Shown: in pieces, positions 1 through 9,204 of the stretch
Position numbering within the stretch: position 1 is the stretch's first letter
How the letters are laid out: each line of letters opens with the position of its first letter
From: Afipia sp.
Lineage (GTDB): Bacteria > Pseudomonadota > Alphaproteobacteria > Rhizobiales > Xanthobacteraceae
NCBI GenBank assembly: GCA_030652315.1
Contig: JAUSAX010000123.1
Span: 1 to 33,284 of the forward strand
Reading direction: 5' to 3'
Length of the DNA stretch: 33,284 nt
Notes under the pieces: model-generated
Databases searched by the model: none
What the model saw: the letters and a program-made list of their open reading frames with translations, nothing else
What the model was told of the DNA's origin: nothing
Program-made: the position numbers and the translations under genes

Positions 1-150
1 GGCTGCCGCGCGCTTGACCGCATTTGCTGCCGTCCCCAGCGCCTTGATCGTCGCGGGCCCGAACTTGAGCGTTTCGTCACAGAACACCACCAGAACGCCG
101 CGTGGGGCAGCGGAAAACGGTACGAAGCCGACCTTCACGGCGTCGGTCAT
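1..150 (-). CDS. pepA: Leucyl aminopeptidase, N-terminal part (runs off the window)
   Basis: The minus strand from an ATG at 150 reads without a stop to the window edge, giving 50 residues that begin [20 protein letters not shown] and continue with [13 protein letters not shown]. From memory this matches the start of cytosolic leucyl aminopeptidases (M17 family) of Bradyrhizobium and Rhodopseudomonas. The M17 catalytic domain is C-terminal and lies outside the window, so no metal ligands can be checked. The gene diverges from the LPS-export operon, an arrangement I recall from relatives (pepA opposite lptF-lptG). The family hydrolyses N-terminal residues from peptides and is a hexameric, Zn/Mn-dependent enzyme. 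Confidence 0.75.
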   Translation of the reverse strand, partial: MTDAVKVGFVPFSAAPRGVLVVFCDETLKFGPATIKALGTAANAVKRAAA

Positions 151-511
151 AAGCAAATCCTCCAGATAGTCGCGGCTTGCGCAGCAAAGGGGACCAGAAT
201 CCGGCGGACGCTCAGATTCGGGACATGAGACGACGCACTATGACGCTTTCCGGCGTGCGCTGCCAAGCGCGCCGCAATCAAGCCTGCCTACGGCAGCCGG
301 CGCTTGCCCCCGGCGTGGCCCCAAAGCAACGATGATGTTTTATTAACCACAGTTGGCACCCAGCCTCAGGTCGGCCATTTTGTTGACCAATCAAAGGGAT
401 GCTATGAAATAAGAATGTGCCGGAAAGCTCGATTCCGTGCCCTGGGGGAATCTCGCAAGAGGTTTGGGCGCGTTCACGAAATCCGGCTGGAGTTGGGGAT
501 AGAACTGCCCG
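151..511. other. Intergenic region between divergent pepA and the lpt operon
   Basis: No convincing gene lies here; the short reading frames on both strands lack ribosome-binding sites and recognisable products. The region must hold divergent promoters for pepA and the lpt operon. An AT-richer patch around 330-412 contains a TTGACC (383-388) and TATGAA (403-408), but the 14-base spacing is too short for a confident sigma-70 promoter. Confidence 0.5.
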
Positions 512-610
512 ATGGGCTCGATCGATACCACTGTTGACCAGACGGCCATGCCGTCGTCCGCCCGGACTATCGCGACCGCACGGCTCGTCCGGCGGTGGGC
601 GTTGGCGTGA
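512..610 (+). pseudogene. lptF: Probable lptF remnant (internally deleted LPS-export permease)
   Basis: In relatives the permease gene lptF lies directly before lptG, and I recall its protein beginning MGSIDRYIFRTT. Here, 13 bases before lptG, an ATG at 512 opens a frame reading MGSIDTTVDQTAMPSS and ending LVRRWALA at a TGA (608-610): only 32 residues instead of roughly 390. The first five residues match the expected LptF start, and the basic tail resembles an LptF C-terminus only loosely. This is what a large in-frame internal deletion would leave. All transmembrane segments are gone, so the product cannot be a permease. LptF normally pairs with LptG and LptB2 in the inner-membrane LPS extractor, so a second copy elsewhere would be expected. 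Alternatives are an assembly collapse or chance similarity of five residues. Confidence 0.45.
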
Positions 611-623
611 GGCGGAAGCGCGC

Positions 624-1712
624 ATGGTAACGACAATTCTCGCACGCTATTTCGCCGCCCGTTTCGTGATCGCATCGGTCGCGACCTTCGGCGCGATCTT
701 CGTGCTGGTCATTACCGTCGATTACATCGAACTGATGCGCCGCGCCGGAAGCCTGCCGAATGTGTCGGGTCTCTTTGTCGCTCAGACCGCGCTGTTTCGC
801 GTGCCGCTGTCGCTCGAAAAGCTGATGCCGTTCTGCATTCTGATCGGCGCAATGGTGTCATTCCTCGCCTTGTCGCGGCGGCTCGAACTTGTGGTGGCGC
901 GCGCCTCCGGCATCTCGGCCTGGCAGTTCATAACCCCTGCTCTGCTCAGCGCGCTCATCCTCGGTATCCTGGCAACCGTGCTCTACAATCCGATGTCGGC
1001 GGAGATGCTCGAACGCGCCAAGAGCATGGAGACCAAGATCTTCACCGATGGTGCGCCAGCGAACCAGGACGGCGCAGGCTTCTGGCTCAATCAGTCGACC
1101 AGCGAAGGACAGAGCATCATCAACGCCGCCCGGAGCCAGGGACAAGGCGCGCTCCTGACCGGCATCACGGTATTCAGATACGACACGTCCGGCATTTTCA
1201 GGGAGCGAATCGAGGCGAAGGAAGCCACCCTTGAACCCGGCCAGTGGGTGTTCAGACAGGTACGCAGGTACAAGCTGGATAGTCCGCCAGAGGAGCAAGA
1301 TACCTTTACACTGGTCACGAGCCTTACCCCGGCCCAGGTCCGGAACAGCTTTTCCACCCCCGAAACCGTGTCATTTTGGCAACTCCCGGACTACATCAAG
1401 TCGTCCGAGAACTCCGGCCAGGCCACAGCCGGTTACCGCCTGCAGTACCAGAAGCTCATCGCGCGCCCATTTTTATTGGCTGCAATGGTGATGCTCGCAG
1501 CCGCTGTAAGCCTGCGGTTCTTCCGCTTCGGCGGCGTGCAAAAGATGGTTTTAAGTGGCGTTGCAGCAGGGTTTCTGCTCTATGTCCTCTCGAAAGTAAC
1601 TGAAGATTTAAGCAAGGCCGAGTTGATGCATCCGCTCGCTGCCGCGTGGTTGCCCGTTTGCGTGGGCGGCCTCTCGGGATTTTTGGCTTTGCTGTACCAG
1701 GAGGACGGGTAG
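624..1712 (+). CDS. lptG: LPS export ABC transporter permease LptG
   Basis: This 362-residue YjgP/YjgQ-family permease would form, with LptF and LptB2, the inner-membrane complex that lifts LPS onto the periplasmic bridge. The N-terminus MVTTILARYFAARF is followed by a first membrane helix (about residues 13-34) and the DYIEL motif. Two more helices lie near residues 55-120, then a periplasmic beta-rich domain, then three C-terminal helices. I call it LptG rather than LptF because of its start and its end LLYQEDG. ATG 624 is chosen over upstream in-frame codons because the family start is MVTT. The stop TAG overlaps the GTG of lptD, so the two are translationally coupled. Its partner lptF appears lost just upstream. 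Confidence 0.88.
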   Translation: MVTTILARYFAARFVIASVATFGAIFVLVITVDYIELMRRAGSLPNVSGLFVAQTALFRVPLSLEKLMPFCILIGAMVSFLALSRRLELVVARASGISAWQFITPALLSALILGILATVLYNPMSAEMLERAKSMETKIFTDGAPANQDGAGFWLNQSTSEGQSIINAARSQGQGALLTGITVFRYDTSGIFRERIEAKEATLEPGQWVFRQVRRYKLDSPPEEQDTFTLVTSLTPAQVRNSFSTPETVSFWQLPDYIKSSENSGQATAGYRLQYQKLIARPFLLAAMVMLAAAVSLRFFRFGGVQKMVLSGVAAGFLLYVLSKVTEDLSKAELMHPLAAAWLPVCVGGLSGFLALLYQEDG

Positions 1713-4192
1713 TGGCCGTTGTCGCCGCCCTCCAAGGACGGACGCCTGCGTTCAGGCGGCGCATTCGCTTGCGCCGTCAAAGCTTGGTCATGTCTGCAAT
1801 TCTGGGGCTTGGCCTGGCGGCCGGCTTCGGCAACGCGGGTGTGACACCCGCGTCGGCCCAGCAATCCTTCCGATACAATCCCCTGCCGCCCAAGCCGCCC
1901 AAGCAGAAGCCGACCCAGCAGGCCAATGACGGGCAGATGCTCGTGCAGGCCGCCGAGGTCAATTACGACTACAACAATTCGCGTGTCGCGGCGGTCGGCA
2001 GCGTCCAGATCTACTACAACGGATCGACGCTCGAGGCCGACAAGGTCATCTATGACCAGAAGACCAAGCGCCTGCATGCCGAAGGCAACGTCCGACTGAC
2101 CGACCCTGACGGCAAGATCACCTACGCCAATATGCTCGACCTGTCGGACGACTACCGTGACGGCTTCGTCGATTCGCTGCGGCTCGACACCGCCGATCAG
2201 ACCCGCATGGCGGCGACGCGCGCGGACCGCACCGGCGGCGAGGTCACGATTTTCCAGAACGGCGTCTACACCGCCTGCGCCGCCTGTAAGGACAACCCGA
2301 AGAAGCCGCCGCTGTGGCAGGTCAAGGGTGCGCGCATCATCCACAACCAGACCGAGAAGATGCTGTACTTCGAGGACGCGCGCCTCGAGTTCTTTGGCCA
2401 GCCGATCGCATATCTGCCGTTCTTCTCGACGCCCGATCCGACGGTCAAGCGCAAGAGCGGCTTCCTGATCCCGAACTACATGTCCAACACCCGTTACGGT
2501 GTCGGCATCGAGGTTCCCTATTATTTCGCGCTGGCGCCGGACTACGACGCGACCGTGACGCCCCGCTACACCACCAAGCAGGGCCTGCTGATGCAGGGCG
2601 AATTCCGTCAGCGCCTCATCAACGGCGCTTACGAAATCCGCGCCTACGGCATCCGCCAGAACGATCCGAACCAGTTCAACGCCGAGCCCGGCCAACGCGA
2701 ATTCCGCGGCGGCATCGACACCAAGGGCCAGTTCGCGTTGAACGACAAATGGGTCTGGGGCTGGGACGCGGTCGCGGTCTCGGACAAGTCGTTCTTCTTC
2801 GACTACAATCTGGGTCCTTACAAAAATGCGCTCAACGCGTTCCTGCTGACCCCGGACACGGGCCTGTCGCAGATCTATCTCACCGGCGTCGGTAACCGCA
2901 GCTATTTCGACGCGCGTGTGATGCACTTCCTCGGCTATTCTGCCGCCGACGATCAAAGCCAGATTCCGATCATTCACCCGGTGATCGATTATTCGAACGT
3001 GCTCAACCGCAACGTGCTCGGCGGTGAATTCAGCTACAAGGCAAACTTCACCAGCCTGAGCCGGCAAACCGCCTCGTTCGATGCGATCAACCCGACAGCG
3101 CTTGTCAGCGGCTTCTGCCTGCCGACATCTGCCGATCCTAGAGCTAGAACACCAGCTCAGTGCCTCCTGCGCGGCATTCCAGGCGATTACACCCGGCTGA
3201 CCGCTGAGGCTTCGTGGCGGCGGTCCTTTACCGACTCCATCGGCCAGATTTTCACGCCCTTCGCATCGCTGCGCGCCGACCTGATCAGCGCCAACATCGA
3301 CAACCAGCCCGGCGTTTCAAATTACCTGCCGGTCGGGTCAACGCAGACCGCGCGTTTGATGCCGACGGTCGGCGTCGAGTATCGCTACCCCTTCATCAAC
3401 GTGCAGCCGTGGGGAACCACGACCATCGAACCGATCGGCCAGTTGATCATTCGGCCGAATGAACCGAGCGCCGGCCGCCTTCCCAACGAAGACGCGCAGA
3501 GCTTTACATTTGACGACAGCAACCTGTTCAGCGTCGACAAATTCTCGGGCTACGATCGCGTCGAAGGCGGCGGCCGCGCCAATGTCGGCGTCCAGGCGAC
3601 AACGCAGTTCGACCGCGGCGGCTTTGTCAACGTCCTGTTCGGACAGTCCTACCAGTTGTTCGGCCTGAACTCCTTCGCCGTGCAGGATCTGACCAATACC
3701 AGCCTCGGCAGCGGTTTGGACAAATCAGCCTCCGACTATGTTGCGCGCATCGCCTATCAGCCCAACAAGATCTACAGCATGATTGCCCGCACCCGGCTCG
3801 ACGAAGCAACGGGAACTGTGCGACGCTTCGAACTCGAAGGCCGGGCTAATTTCGACCGCTTCGGGGTGAGCCTGCTGTACGGCAACTACGACGCGCAACC
3901 TGAACTCGGCTTCCTCACGCGCCGCGAAGGCATCGTGGCAACCGGCTCTATCAAGGTGGCCACCAACTGGATGCTGTCAGGCGCGCTGCGCTACGACATC
4001 GCGAACCAGACGGTCAATCAGTACATCGTGGGCGCGGGCTACGTAGACGACTGCTTCATCATCGCGGCCAACTACATCACGGACTACGCGTATACCTCGA
4101 AGAGCTACACGACTCCCGTCACCGATCACCGCATCATGCTGCAGATCGGGCTGCGCACCATCGGCGGCACTTCGTTTAGCGCTGCTCAGTAA
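1712..4192 (+). CDS. lptD: LPS-assembly outer-membrane protein LptD
   Basis: This 826-residue protein is the outer-membrane beta-barrel that, with lipoprotein LptE, inserts LPS into the outer leaflet. The GTG at 1712 overlaps the lptG stop and has a strong ribosome-binding site (AGGAGG) just before it, so it is preferred to the ATG at 1790. The basic stretch RRRIRLRR (about 15-22), a hydrophobic segment and TPASA|QQ form a long signal peptide, probably cut after residue 49. An OstA/LptA-like jellyroll follows at about 75-210 (VNYDYNNSRVAAVGS, EADKVIYDQKTKRLHAEGNV). Then come the conserved ACKDNPKKPPLWQVKGARI and YLPFFSTPDPTVKRKSGFL stretches and the barrel to the C-terminus. Cysteines at the ACAACK motif and near the C-terminus (VDDCF) could form the inter-domain disulfide known in LptD. 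Confidence 0.95.
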   Translation: MAVVAALQGRTPAFRRRIRLRRQSLVMSAILGLGLAAGFGNAGVTPASAQQSFRYNPLPPKPPKQKPTQQANDGQMLVQAAEVNYDYNNSRVAAVGSVQIYYNGSTLEADKVIYDQKTKRLHAEGNVRLTDPDGKITYANMLDLSDDYRDGFVDSLRLDTADQTRMAATRADRTGGEVTIFQNGVYTACAACKDNPKKPPLWQVKGARIIHNQTEKMLYFEDARLEFFGQPIAYLPFFSTPDPTVKRKSGFLIPNYMSNTRYGVGIEVPYYFALAPDYDATVTPRYTTKQGLLMQGEFRQRLINGAYEIRAYGIRQNDPNQFNAEPGQREFRGGIDTKGQFALNDKWVWGWDAVAVSDKSFFFDYNLGPYKNALNAFLLTPDTGLSQIYLTGVGNRSYFDARVMHFLGYSAADDQSQIPIIHPVIDYSNVLNRNVLGGEFSYKANFTSLSRQTASFDAINPTALVSGFCLPTSADPRARTPAQCLLRGIPGDYTRLTAEASWRRSFTDSIGQIFTPFASLRADLISANIDNQPGVSNYLPVGSTQTARLMPTVGVEYRYPFINVQPWGTTTIEPIGQLIIRPNEPSAGRLPNEDAQSFTFDDSNLFSVDKFSGYDRVEGGGRANVGVQATTQFDRGGFVNVLFGQSYQLFGLNSFAVQDLTNTSLGSGLDKSASDYVARIAYQPNKIYSMIARTRLDEATGTVRRFELEGRANFDRFGVSLLYGNYDAQPELGFLTRREGIVATGSIKVATNWMLSGALRYDIANQTVNQYIVGAGYVDDCFIIAANYITDYAYTSKSYTTPVTDHRIMLQIGLRTIGGTSFSAAQ

Positions 4193-4363
4193 TATTCCGG
4201 TAGCGGGATGGTGCAGCCAGCTCGATTGCAGATTTCAGGGCGCGCGCCGTATAGTCACGGGAACCGCCGGGAGTTCATCGGATGCGCGTATTAACGCCGC
4301 AAACTCGGGGTTGATACTGCTGAATACGCGCTGGAATCTCCAGCCTCCGCCGAGACCGGTTTG

Positions 4364-5308
4364 ATGACGGGTTTGAATATGATCGCGACTTTTCTTCTTC
4401 GCTACGCACGAACAGCTTCACTCGCGGCCGCCCTGCTCGCCGTGTCGGGTTTCGGCTCGACTGTCATGGCGCAATCCGTCGCGGCGATGGTGAATGGCGA
4501 GGCCATTACCAATTTCGATATCGACCAGCGCATCAAGCTCACTAAGCTTACGACGCAGAAAGCGGTCTCGCGGCAGGAAGCGCTCGAAGAATTGATCAAC
4601 GACAAGCTCAAGGTCAAGGAAGCCAAGCGATACGGCCTCGACATGTCATCGTCGGACATCGACGGCGCGTACGGCAACATGGCGTCGCGCATGCGCATGA
4701 ACCCCGAGCAGCTGTCGAAAACGCTTGAGGGCCACGGTATTCGTCCCGAGACGCTCAAGAACCGCATCAGGGCCGACATGACATGGGGCAACCTGGTACG
4801 CGGGCGCTTCCAGTCGAACCTGCTGGTGCCGGAGAAGGACCTCGCCGGAATCGAACCGTCCGACACCAAGGAAGGCGAGAGCTTCGAGTATCTCGTTCGC
4901 CCGATCGTCCTGATCGTGCCGCGCGGCTCGCCGTCGAGTGCCATCGAAGCACGCCGCAAGGAAGCGGAATTGCTTCGCAGCCGGATTCAGAGTTGCGATG
5001 AAGCGCAGTCGCTGTTCCGTTCGATGCGCGATGCCGCGATCCGCGATCAATTGACCAAGACCTCGGCGGATCTGCCGCCGGCCTTGCGTGAACTGCTCGA
5101 CAAAACACCTGTCGGCAAACTGACGCCGCCGGAAGTCACCAAGCAAGGCGTCGAAATGGTGGCGCTGTGCAGCCGCAAGCCGACCAAGGCGGACACGCCG
5201 GCCAAGCGCGCGGCGCGCGAGAAAATTTACAACCAGAAGTACGAAGCCAAATCCAAGTCGTATCTTCAGGAAGTCCGCAAGGGCGCGATGATCGAGATGC
5301 GCAAATAA
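4364..5308 (+). CDS. surA: SurA-type periplasmic chaperone / peptidyl-prolyl isomerase
   Basis: This 314-residue protein has an N-terminal signal peptide (hydrophobic core about 17-32, then VMAQS) and the SurA N-domain motif AAMVNGEAITNFDIDQRI, followed by helical chaperone sequence with ALEELINDKLKVKEAKRYG. The second half (about 165-300) is a single parvulin-like region (EYLVRPIVLIVP, VGKLTPPEVTKQGVEMVALC) rather than the two rotamase domains of enteric SurA; such shorter forms are usual in alphaproteobacteria. SurA carries outer-membrane barrels, LptD being a classic client, which fits its place directly after lptD. ATG 4364 is used; an adjacent TTG (4361) and an ATG at 4379 are alternatives. 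The 171 bases between lptD and this gene may hold a secondary promoter. Confidence 0.88.
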   Translation: MTGLNMIATFLLRYARTASLAAALLAVSGFGSTVMAQSVAAMVNGEAITNFDIDQRIKLTKLTTQKAVSRQEALEELINDKLKVKEAKRYGLDMSSSDIDGAYGNMASRMRMNPEQLSKTLEGHGIRPETLKNRIRADMTWGNLVRGRFQSNLLVPEKDLAGIEPSDTKEGESFEYLVRPIVLIVPRGSPSSAIEARRKEAELLRSRIQSCDEAQSLFRSMRDAAIRDQLTKTSADLPPALRELLDKTPVGKLTPPEVTKQGVEMVALCSRKPTKADTPAKRAAREKIYNQKYEAKSKSYLQEVRKGAMIEMRK

Positions 5309-5334
5309 ATGAGCTCAACCGCGACAGCGTTGCC

Positions 5335-6357
5335 ATGATTAAAGCCGCCACGAGCAAAGCGTTGGCGCTGACGCTCGGCGAGCCCGCAGGCATCGGTCCT
5401 GACATCGCGATCGCGGCATGGCTGAAGCGCCGCGAACTCGACCTTCCCGCGTTCTACCTGATCGGCGACAGCGCGTTCATCACGGAGCGCGCCCGCGTGC
5501 TGGGCGCAACTATCGCAGCCGCCGATGCGAGCGTCGAGGATGCCGCCGAACTCTTCGCCGATGCGCTTCCGATCGTCAAAACAGGCATCGCGGCGACAGC
5601 GCGACCCGGCCATCCCGACGACAGCAGCGCACCGGCGGCCATCGCATCGATCCGCCACGCCGTCGCGGATGTGATTTCCGGACGCGCCAGCGCGGTGGTC
5701 ACCAATCCGATCGCCAAGAGCGTGCTCTATCGCGCGGGCTTTTCCCATCCGGGCCATACCGAATTTCTCGCGCAGCTTTCCGCGGCCGTGAACGGCACGG
5801 TGCCGCATCCAGTAATGATGCTGTGGTCACCCGGGCTTGCCGTCGTGCCGGTGACGATCCATCTGCCGCTGCGCGACGCCATCACACAACTCACCAGCGA
5901 TCTGATTGTCCGGACCGGACGCATCGTCGCGGCGGACCTGAAAGCGCGGCTTGGCATTGCCCGCCCGCGCCTTGCGATATCCGGGCTCAACCCGCATGCT
6001 GGCGAAGACGGCACCCTCGGCACCGAGGATCAATCGATCATCGCGCCTGCGGTTGCGACGCTTCAGGCTGACGGCATCGACGTGCGCGGCCCGCTTCCCG
6101 CCGACACGATGTTTCACGAAGCCGCGCGAAAAACCTACGACTGCGCGATCTGCATGTACCACGATCAGGCATTGATCCCGATCAAGACCATCGCATTCGA
6201 TGACGGCGTCAACGTCACGCTGGGATTACCGTTCATCCGCACCTCGCCGGATCACGGCACCGCGTTCGATATCGCAGGTACCGGCCGCGCCAATCCGTCC
6301 AGCCTGATCGCGGCGCTTCGCCTTGCCGCACAAATGGCGGCGGCATCAAGGACATGA
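5335..6357 (+). CDS. pdxA: 4-hydroxythreonine-4-phosphate dehydrogenase
   Basis: PdxA oxidises 4-phosphohydroxy-L-threonine with NAD and supplies the 3-carbon unit that PdxJ joins to deoxyxylulose phosphate in pyridoxine 5'-phosphate synthesis. The 340-residue protein carries [13 protein letters not shown] near the N-terminus. Metal-ligand histidines are seen in [19 protein letters not shown] and [12 protein letters not shown], with [10 protein letters not shown] and [12 protein letters not shown] between them, and [15 protein letters not shown] near the end. ATG 5335 is chosen because family proteins begin just before this point; it is 26 bases after the surA stop. The stop overlaps the rsmA start (ATGA), so both are co-translated. 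The surA-pdxA-rsmA order is shared by many proteobacteria. Confidence 0.96.
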   Translation: MIKAATSKALALTLGEPAGIGPDIAIAAWLKRRELDLPAFYLIGDSAFITERARVLGATIAAADASVEDAAELFADALPIVKTGIAATARPGHPDDSSAPAAIASIRHAVADVISGRASAVVTNPIAKSVLYRAGFSHPGHTEFLAQLSAAVNGTVPHPVMMLWSPGLAVVPVTIHLPLRDAITQLTSDLIVRTGRIVAADLKARLGIARPRLAISGLNPHAGEDGTLGTEDQSIIAPAVATLQADGIDVRGPLPADTMFHEAARKTYDCAICMYHDQALIPIKTIAFDDGVNVTLGLPFIRTSPDHGTAFDIAGTGRANPSSLIAALRLAAQMAAASRT

Positions 6358-7220
6358 CCACCATCGACGACCTGCCGCCGCTCAGCGACGTGATCCGCCG
6401 CTTTGAACTGTCCGCGCGCAAATCGCTCGGCCAGAATTTCCTGCTCGATCTCAACCTGACATCACGCATCGCGCGCGCCGCCGCTCCGCTTGAAGACGCC
6501 ACCATCGTCGAGATCGGCCCCGGTCCCGGCGGACTGACGCGCGCGCTGCTGGCACAGGGCGTCAAGCGCGTGATCGCGGTGGAGCGCGACGAGCGCGCGC
6601 TCGGACCTCTGCAGCAGATCGCCGCGCATTATCCCGGCCGGCTCGAGATCGTTCTGGCCGACGCGCTGACCTTCGACCCGCGCCCGCTGCTGGCGGGAGA
6701 GCGGGCCAAGATCGTCGCCAACCTGCCCTACAATATCGCCACGCCTTTGCTGATCGACTGGCTGTGCGCCGAGCCGTGGCCGCCGTGGTACGACATGATG
6801 GTGCTGATGTTTCAGCGCGAAGTCGCAGAGCGCATCGTCGCCCGCGAGAACGACGAGGCCTATGGACGGCTTGGCGTGCTGGCGAACTGGCGCGCCGAAA
6901 CCAAGATCCTGTTCGACATCGCGCCCGGCGCCTTCGTGCCGCCGCCCAAGGTCACGTCGTCCGTGGTGCGGCTGATCCCGCGCGCCGCGCCCGCGCCCTG
7001 CGACCGCCGCATGTTGGAGCGCGTGGCTGCCGCGGCATTCGGCCAGCGCAGAAAGATGCTGCGGCAGAGCCTCAAGTCGCTCGGCGTCGATCCGGCTGCA
7101 CTTGCCGCCGCGGCAGGCGTCGAACCGACCCGCCGGGCCGAGACCATTCCGGTGTCCGGCTTTGTTGCCATGGCGCGCGAATTGACCGATATAACAGCCG
7201 CAAAATCAAAAACACCGTAA
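6354..7220 (+). CDS. rsmA: 16S rRNA (adenine1518-N6/adenine1519-N6)-dimethyltransferase
   Basis: RsmA (KsgA) dimethylates the two adjacent adenines in the 3'-terminal hairpin of 16S rRNA using S-adenosylmethionine, a late small-subunit maturation step. The 288-residue length is typical. Visible motifs are [11 protein letters not shown] (about 22-32), SAM motif [15 protein letters not shown] (52-65), the acidic ribose-binding [11 protein letters not shown] (73-83) and the catalytic motif IV NLPYN (123-127), followed by the EVAERIVA region and a small helical C-domain. The start overlaps the pdxA stop by four bases. It is the last gene of the lpt-surA-pdxA-rsmA run; 13 bases separate it from the dehydrogenase, which may be read through from it. 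Confidence 0.97.
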   Translation: MTTIDDLPPLSDVIRRFELSARKSLGQNFLLDLNLTSRIARAAAPLEDATIVEIGPGPGGLTRALLAQGVKRVIAVERDERALGPLQQIAAHYPGRLEIVLADALTFDPRPLLAGERAKIVANLPYNIATPLLIDWLCAEPWPPWYDMMVLMFQREVAERIVARENDEAYGRLGVLANWRAETKILFDIAPGAFVPPPKVTSSVVRLIPRAAPAPCDRRMLERVAAAAFGQRRKMLRQSLKSLGVDPAALAAAAGVEPTRRAETIPVSGFVAMARELTDITAAKSKTP

Positions 7221-7233
7221 CGGAGAAAGCCCA

Positions 7234-8292
7234 ATGGCTCAGATGCGCCGCCAATCTCTTGTGAAGTTCGATGCTCCGCTCTGCGAAACCATCGTGGAGA
7301 CCCCGAAGCCGCAAGGCCGGGAAGTTCTGGTGCGCATCGAGCGCTGCGGACTGTGCCATTCGGACCTGCACATTCAGGACGGCTATGCGGATCTGGGCGG
7401 CGGCAAGAAACTCGACACCACACGCGGCATGGTTCTGCCATTCACGCTCGGACATGAGATCGCGGGCGTTGTCGATGAAGTCGGTCCCGATGTGGACAAG
7501 GCGCTGATCGGCGCGAAGCGCGCCGTCTTCCCGTGGATTGGCTGCGGCCAGTGCCGCGACTGCCAGAACGGCGACGAGAACCTGTGCGCCAAGCAGCGCT
7601 TCCTCGGCGTCTCGATCGACGGCGGCTTTGCCACCCATGTTCTGGTGCCGGATGCGAAGTATCTGCTCGAATACGATCCGCTGCCGGTCAACGTCGCCGC
7701 GACCCTGATGTGCTCTGGCGTCACAGCCTACGGCGCGCTTAAGCGCCTCGTCGATCGCCCGCGCCAGCGCAACCTGCTGCTGATCGGCCTTGGCGGCGTC
7801 GGCATGATGGGTCTTTCGTTTGCCGGTGCGATGTTCAAGCAGCCGATCTCCGTGGCTGACCTTAACTCCGCCGCGCGGGATACTGCGCTCAAGAACGGAG
7901 CGTCGGTGGCCTACGATCCGTCCGAGGCCGACATCGTCAAGCGTATCCTGAAGGAGACGGACGGCGGCTTCGATGAAGTGGTCGATTTCGCAGGCAACGA
8001 GAAGTCCATGGCGTTTGCGACAGCCGTGTTGGCGCGCGGCGGCAAGGTCGTGGTGTCGGGCCTGATGGGCGGCAACTTCAGCCTGCCGATGGTGCAATGG
8101 ATCTACAAGCGCATGACCATCGAAGGCTTCATGGTCGGCACGCTTGCCGAAGCTCATGAGCTGATGGCGCTGGCGCGCGCCGGCAAGATCAAGCCGACGC
8201 CGATGCAGGAAGAACCGATGGCCGATGCACAGAAGTGGATCGACCAGTTGCGTGCCGGCAAGGTCGTCGGCCGCATCATGCTGAAGAACTGA
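7234..8292 (+). CDS. Zinc-dependent alcohol dehydrogenase (MDR superfamily)
   Basis: This 352-residue medium-chain dehydrogenase has the catalytic-zinc loop RCGLCHSDLH with Cys41 as likely ligand, the GHEIAGVV motif holding the second ligand, and the four-cysteine structural-zinc lobe CGQCRDCQNGDENLC. A Rossmann glycine motif LLIGLGGVGMMG identifies the NAD(P) domain. Such enzymes oxidise alcohols or reduce aldehydes in the cytoplasm. The physiological substrate cannot be read from the sequence; Bradyrhizobium relatives are simply called alcohol dehydrogenases. A clear GGAG ribosome-binding site (7222-7225) sits at good distance from ATG 7234. It lies 13 bases after rsmA and converges with the methyltransferase-like gene 14 bases further on. 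Confidence 0.88.
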   Translation: MAQMRRQSLVKFDAPLCETIVETPKPQGREVLVRIERCGLCHSDLHIQDGYADLGGGKKLDTTRGMVLPFTLGHEIAGVVDEVGPDVDKALIGAKRAVFPWIGCGQCRDCQNGDENLCAKQRFLGVSIDGGFATHVLVPDAKYLLEYDPLPVNVAATLMCSGVTAYGALKRLVDRPRQRNLLLIGLGGVGMMGLSFAGAMFKQPISVADLNSAARDTALKNGASVAYDPSEADIVKRILKETDGGFDEVVDFAGNEKSMAFATAVLARGGKVVVSGLMGGNFSLPMVQWIYKRMTIEGFMVGTLAEAHELMALARAGKIKPTPMQEEPMADAQKWIDQLRAGKVVGRIMLKN

Positions 8293-8306
8293 CGTCCAGC
8301 ACCGGC

Positions 8307-8981
8307 CTAATCGGCCCGAACCGCAGTCCAGATCACGTGGCGCGCGCCGCCGCGTGGTCCATTGGCGCGGACCGGGACCTCATTCACATCGAAGCCTGCC
8401 TTGCGCAGCCGCTGGGTGAAGCGCGGATCGGGTCCTGACGACCACACGGCCAGAACACCGCCGGGCCGCAGCGCCACGCGCGCCGCAGTCAGTCCTTTCA
8501 GATCATACAGAGCATCGTTGGACTCGCGCGTCAGACCCTCAGGGCCGTTATCGACGTCGAGCAGGATAGTGTCGTAAGCCGCACGTGCGGACCGGATGAT
8601 CTGGCTGACATCCTCTTCACGGATCGTGACGCGCGGATCCGTCAGACTGCCGCCGAACATCTCCGCCATCTCGCCACGCGCCCACGCCACGACGGACGGC
8701 ACCAGTTCGGCGACAACGATCTCGGCCTTGGAGCCAAGCACGGCAAGCGCTGCACGCAGCGTAAATCCCATGCCGAGGCCACCGATCAACATGCGTGGCC
8801 GTTCGCGTGTCTGGATGCGTCTGCACGCGAGCGTGGCCAGCGCCTGCTCCGAGCCGCTGAGGCGGCTGTTCATCAGTTCGTTCTGGCCGAGCTTGATGGA
8901 GAATTCAGTGCCGCGGCGCATCAGGCGAAGTTCGCCGCCGCCGGGAATTTGCGCGGTATCCAGCAGGGTCCATGGGATCAA
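8307..8981 (-). CDS. Spermidine synthase-like SAM-fold protein
   Basis: The 224-residue protein has a class I methyltransferase/aminopropyltransferase fold: RPRMLIGGLGMGFTLRAAL (about 62-80) is motif I, EIVVAELVPSVVAW the ribose-binding acidic strand, DPRVTIREEDV the next motif, and YDTILLDVDNGPEG resembles the catalytic acidic region of spermidine synthases. It is shorter than true SpeE and lacks the full N-terminal beta domain, so its acceptor is uncertain. The reading begins with TTG at 8981 because the first residues (MIPWTLLDTAQIPGGGELRL) match what I recall of relatives; no ATG lies nearby. It ends with TAG and is convergent with the alcohol dehydrogenase. Whether it makes a polyamine is inference only. 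Confidence 0.75.
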   Translation of the reverse strand: MIPWTLLDTAQIPGGGELRLMRRGTEFSIKLGQNELMNSRLSGSEQALATLACRRIQTRERPRMLIGGLGMGFTLRAALAVLGSKAEIVVAELVPSVVAWARGEMAEMFGGSLTDPRVTIREEDVSQIIRSARAAYDTILLDVDNGPEGLTRESNDALYDLKGLTAARVALRPGGVLAVWSSGPDPRFTQRLRKAGFDVNEVPVRANGPRGGARHVIWTAVRAD

Positions 8982-9204
8982 CGATCAAGTCCTCAACTGT
9001 TCGAACTGTTCGGCGCAACGGGCGCAGCGCATGCTCTCGTTACGCCATGCAGGTTCCCGAATGCCAGCCAGAATTGAGCAAATGGCCCCCTGCCCGCGCG
9101 CCCGAATTAAGCCTTAGCCTGTCCGGATTTGCGGCCTATTCCGACCCAACTTGTCACCGAGAAGCTAACGCGAGAATGAGTTCGTGTTGCGTAAGGGGGA
9201 CAGA

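Noticed and set aside
624..1712. Calling the single YjgP/YjgQ permease LptF
   Set aside because: The N-terminus (VTTILARYFAARF), DYIEL motif and LLYQEDG end, and the direct overlap with lptD, fit LptG; the expected LptF start MGSID occurs separately at 512.
1580..3067. Long open frame on the minus strand opposite lptG and lptD
   Set aside because: It is a GC-rich shadow of lptD; its translation is a repetitive Val/Arg/Asp-rich sequence with no family resemblance and no ribosome-binding site.
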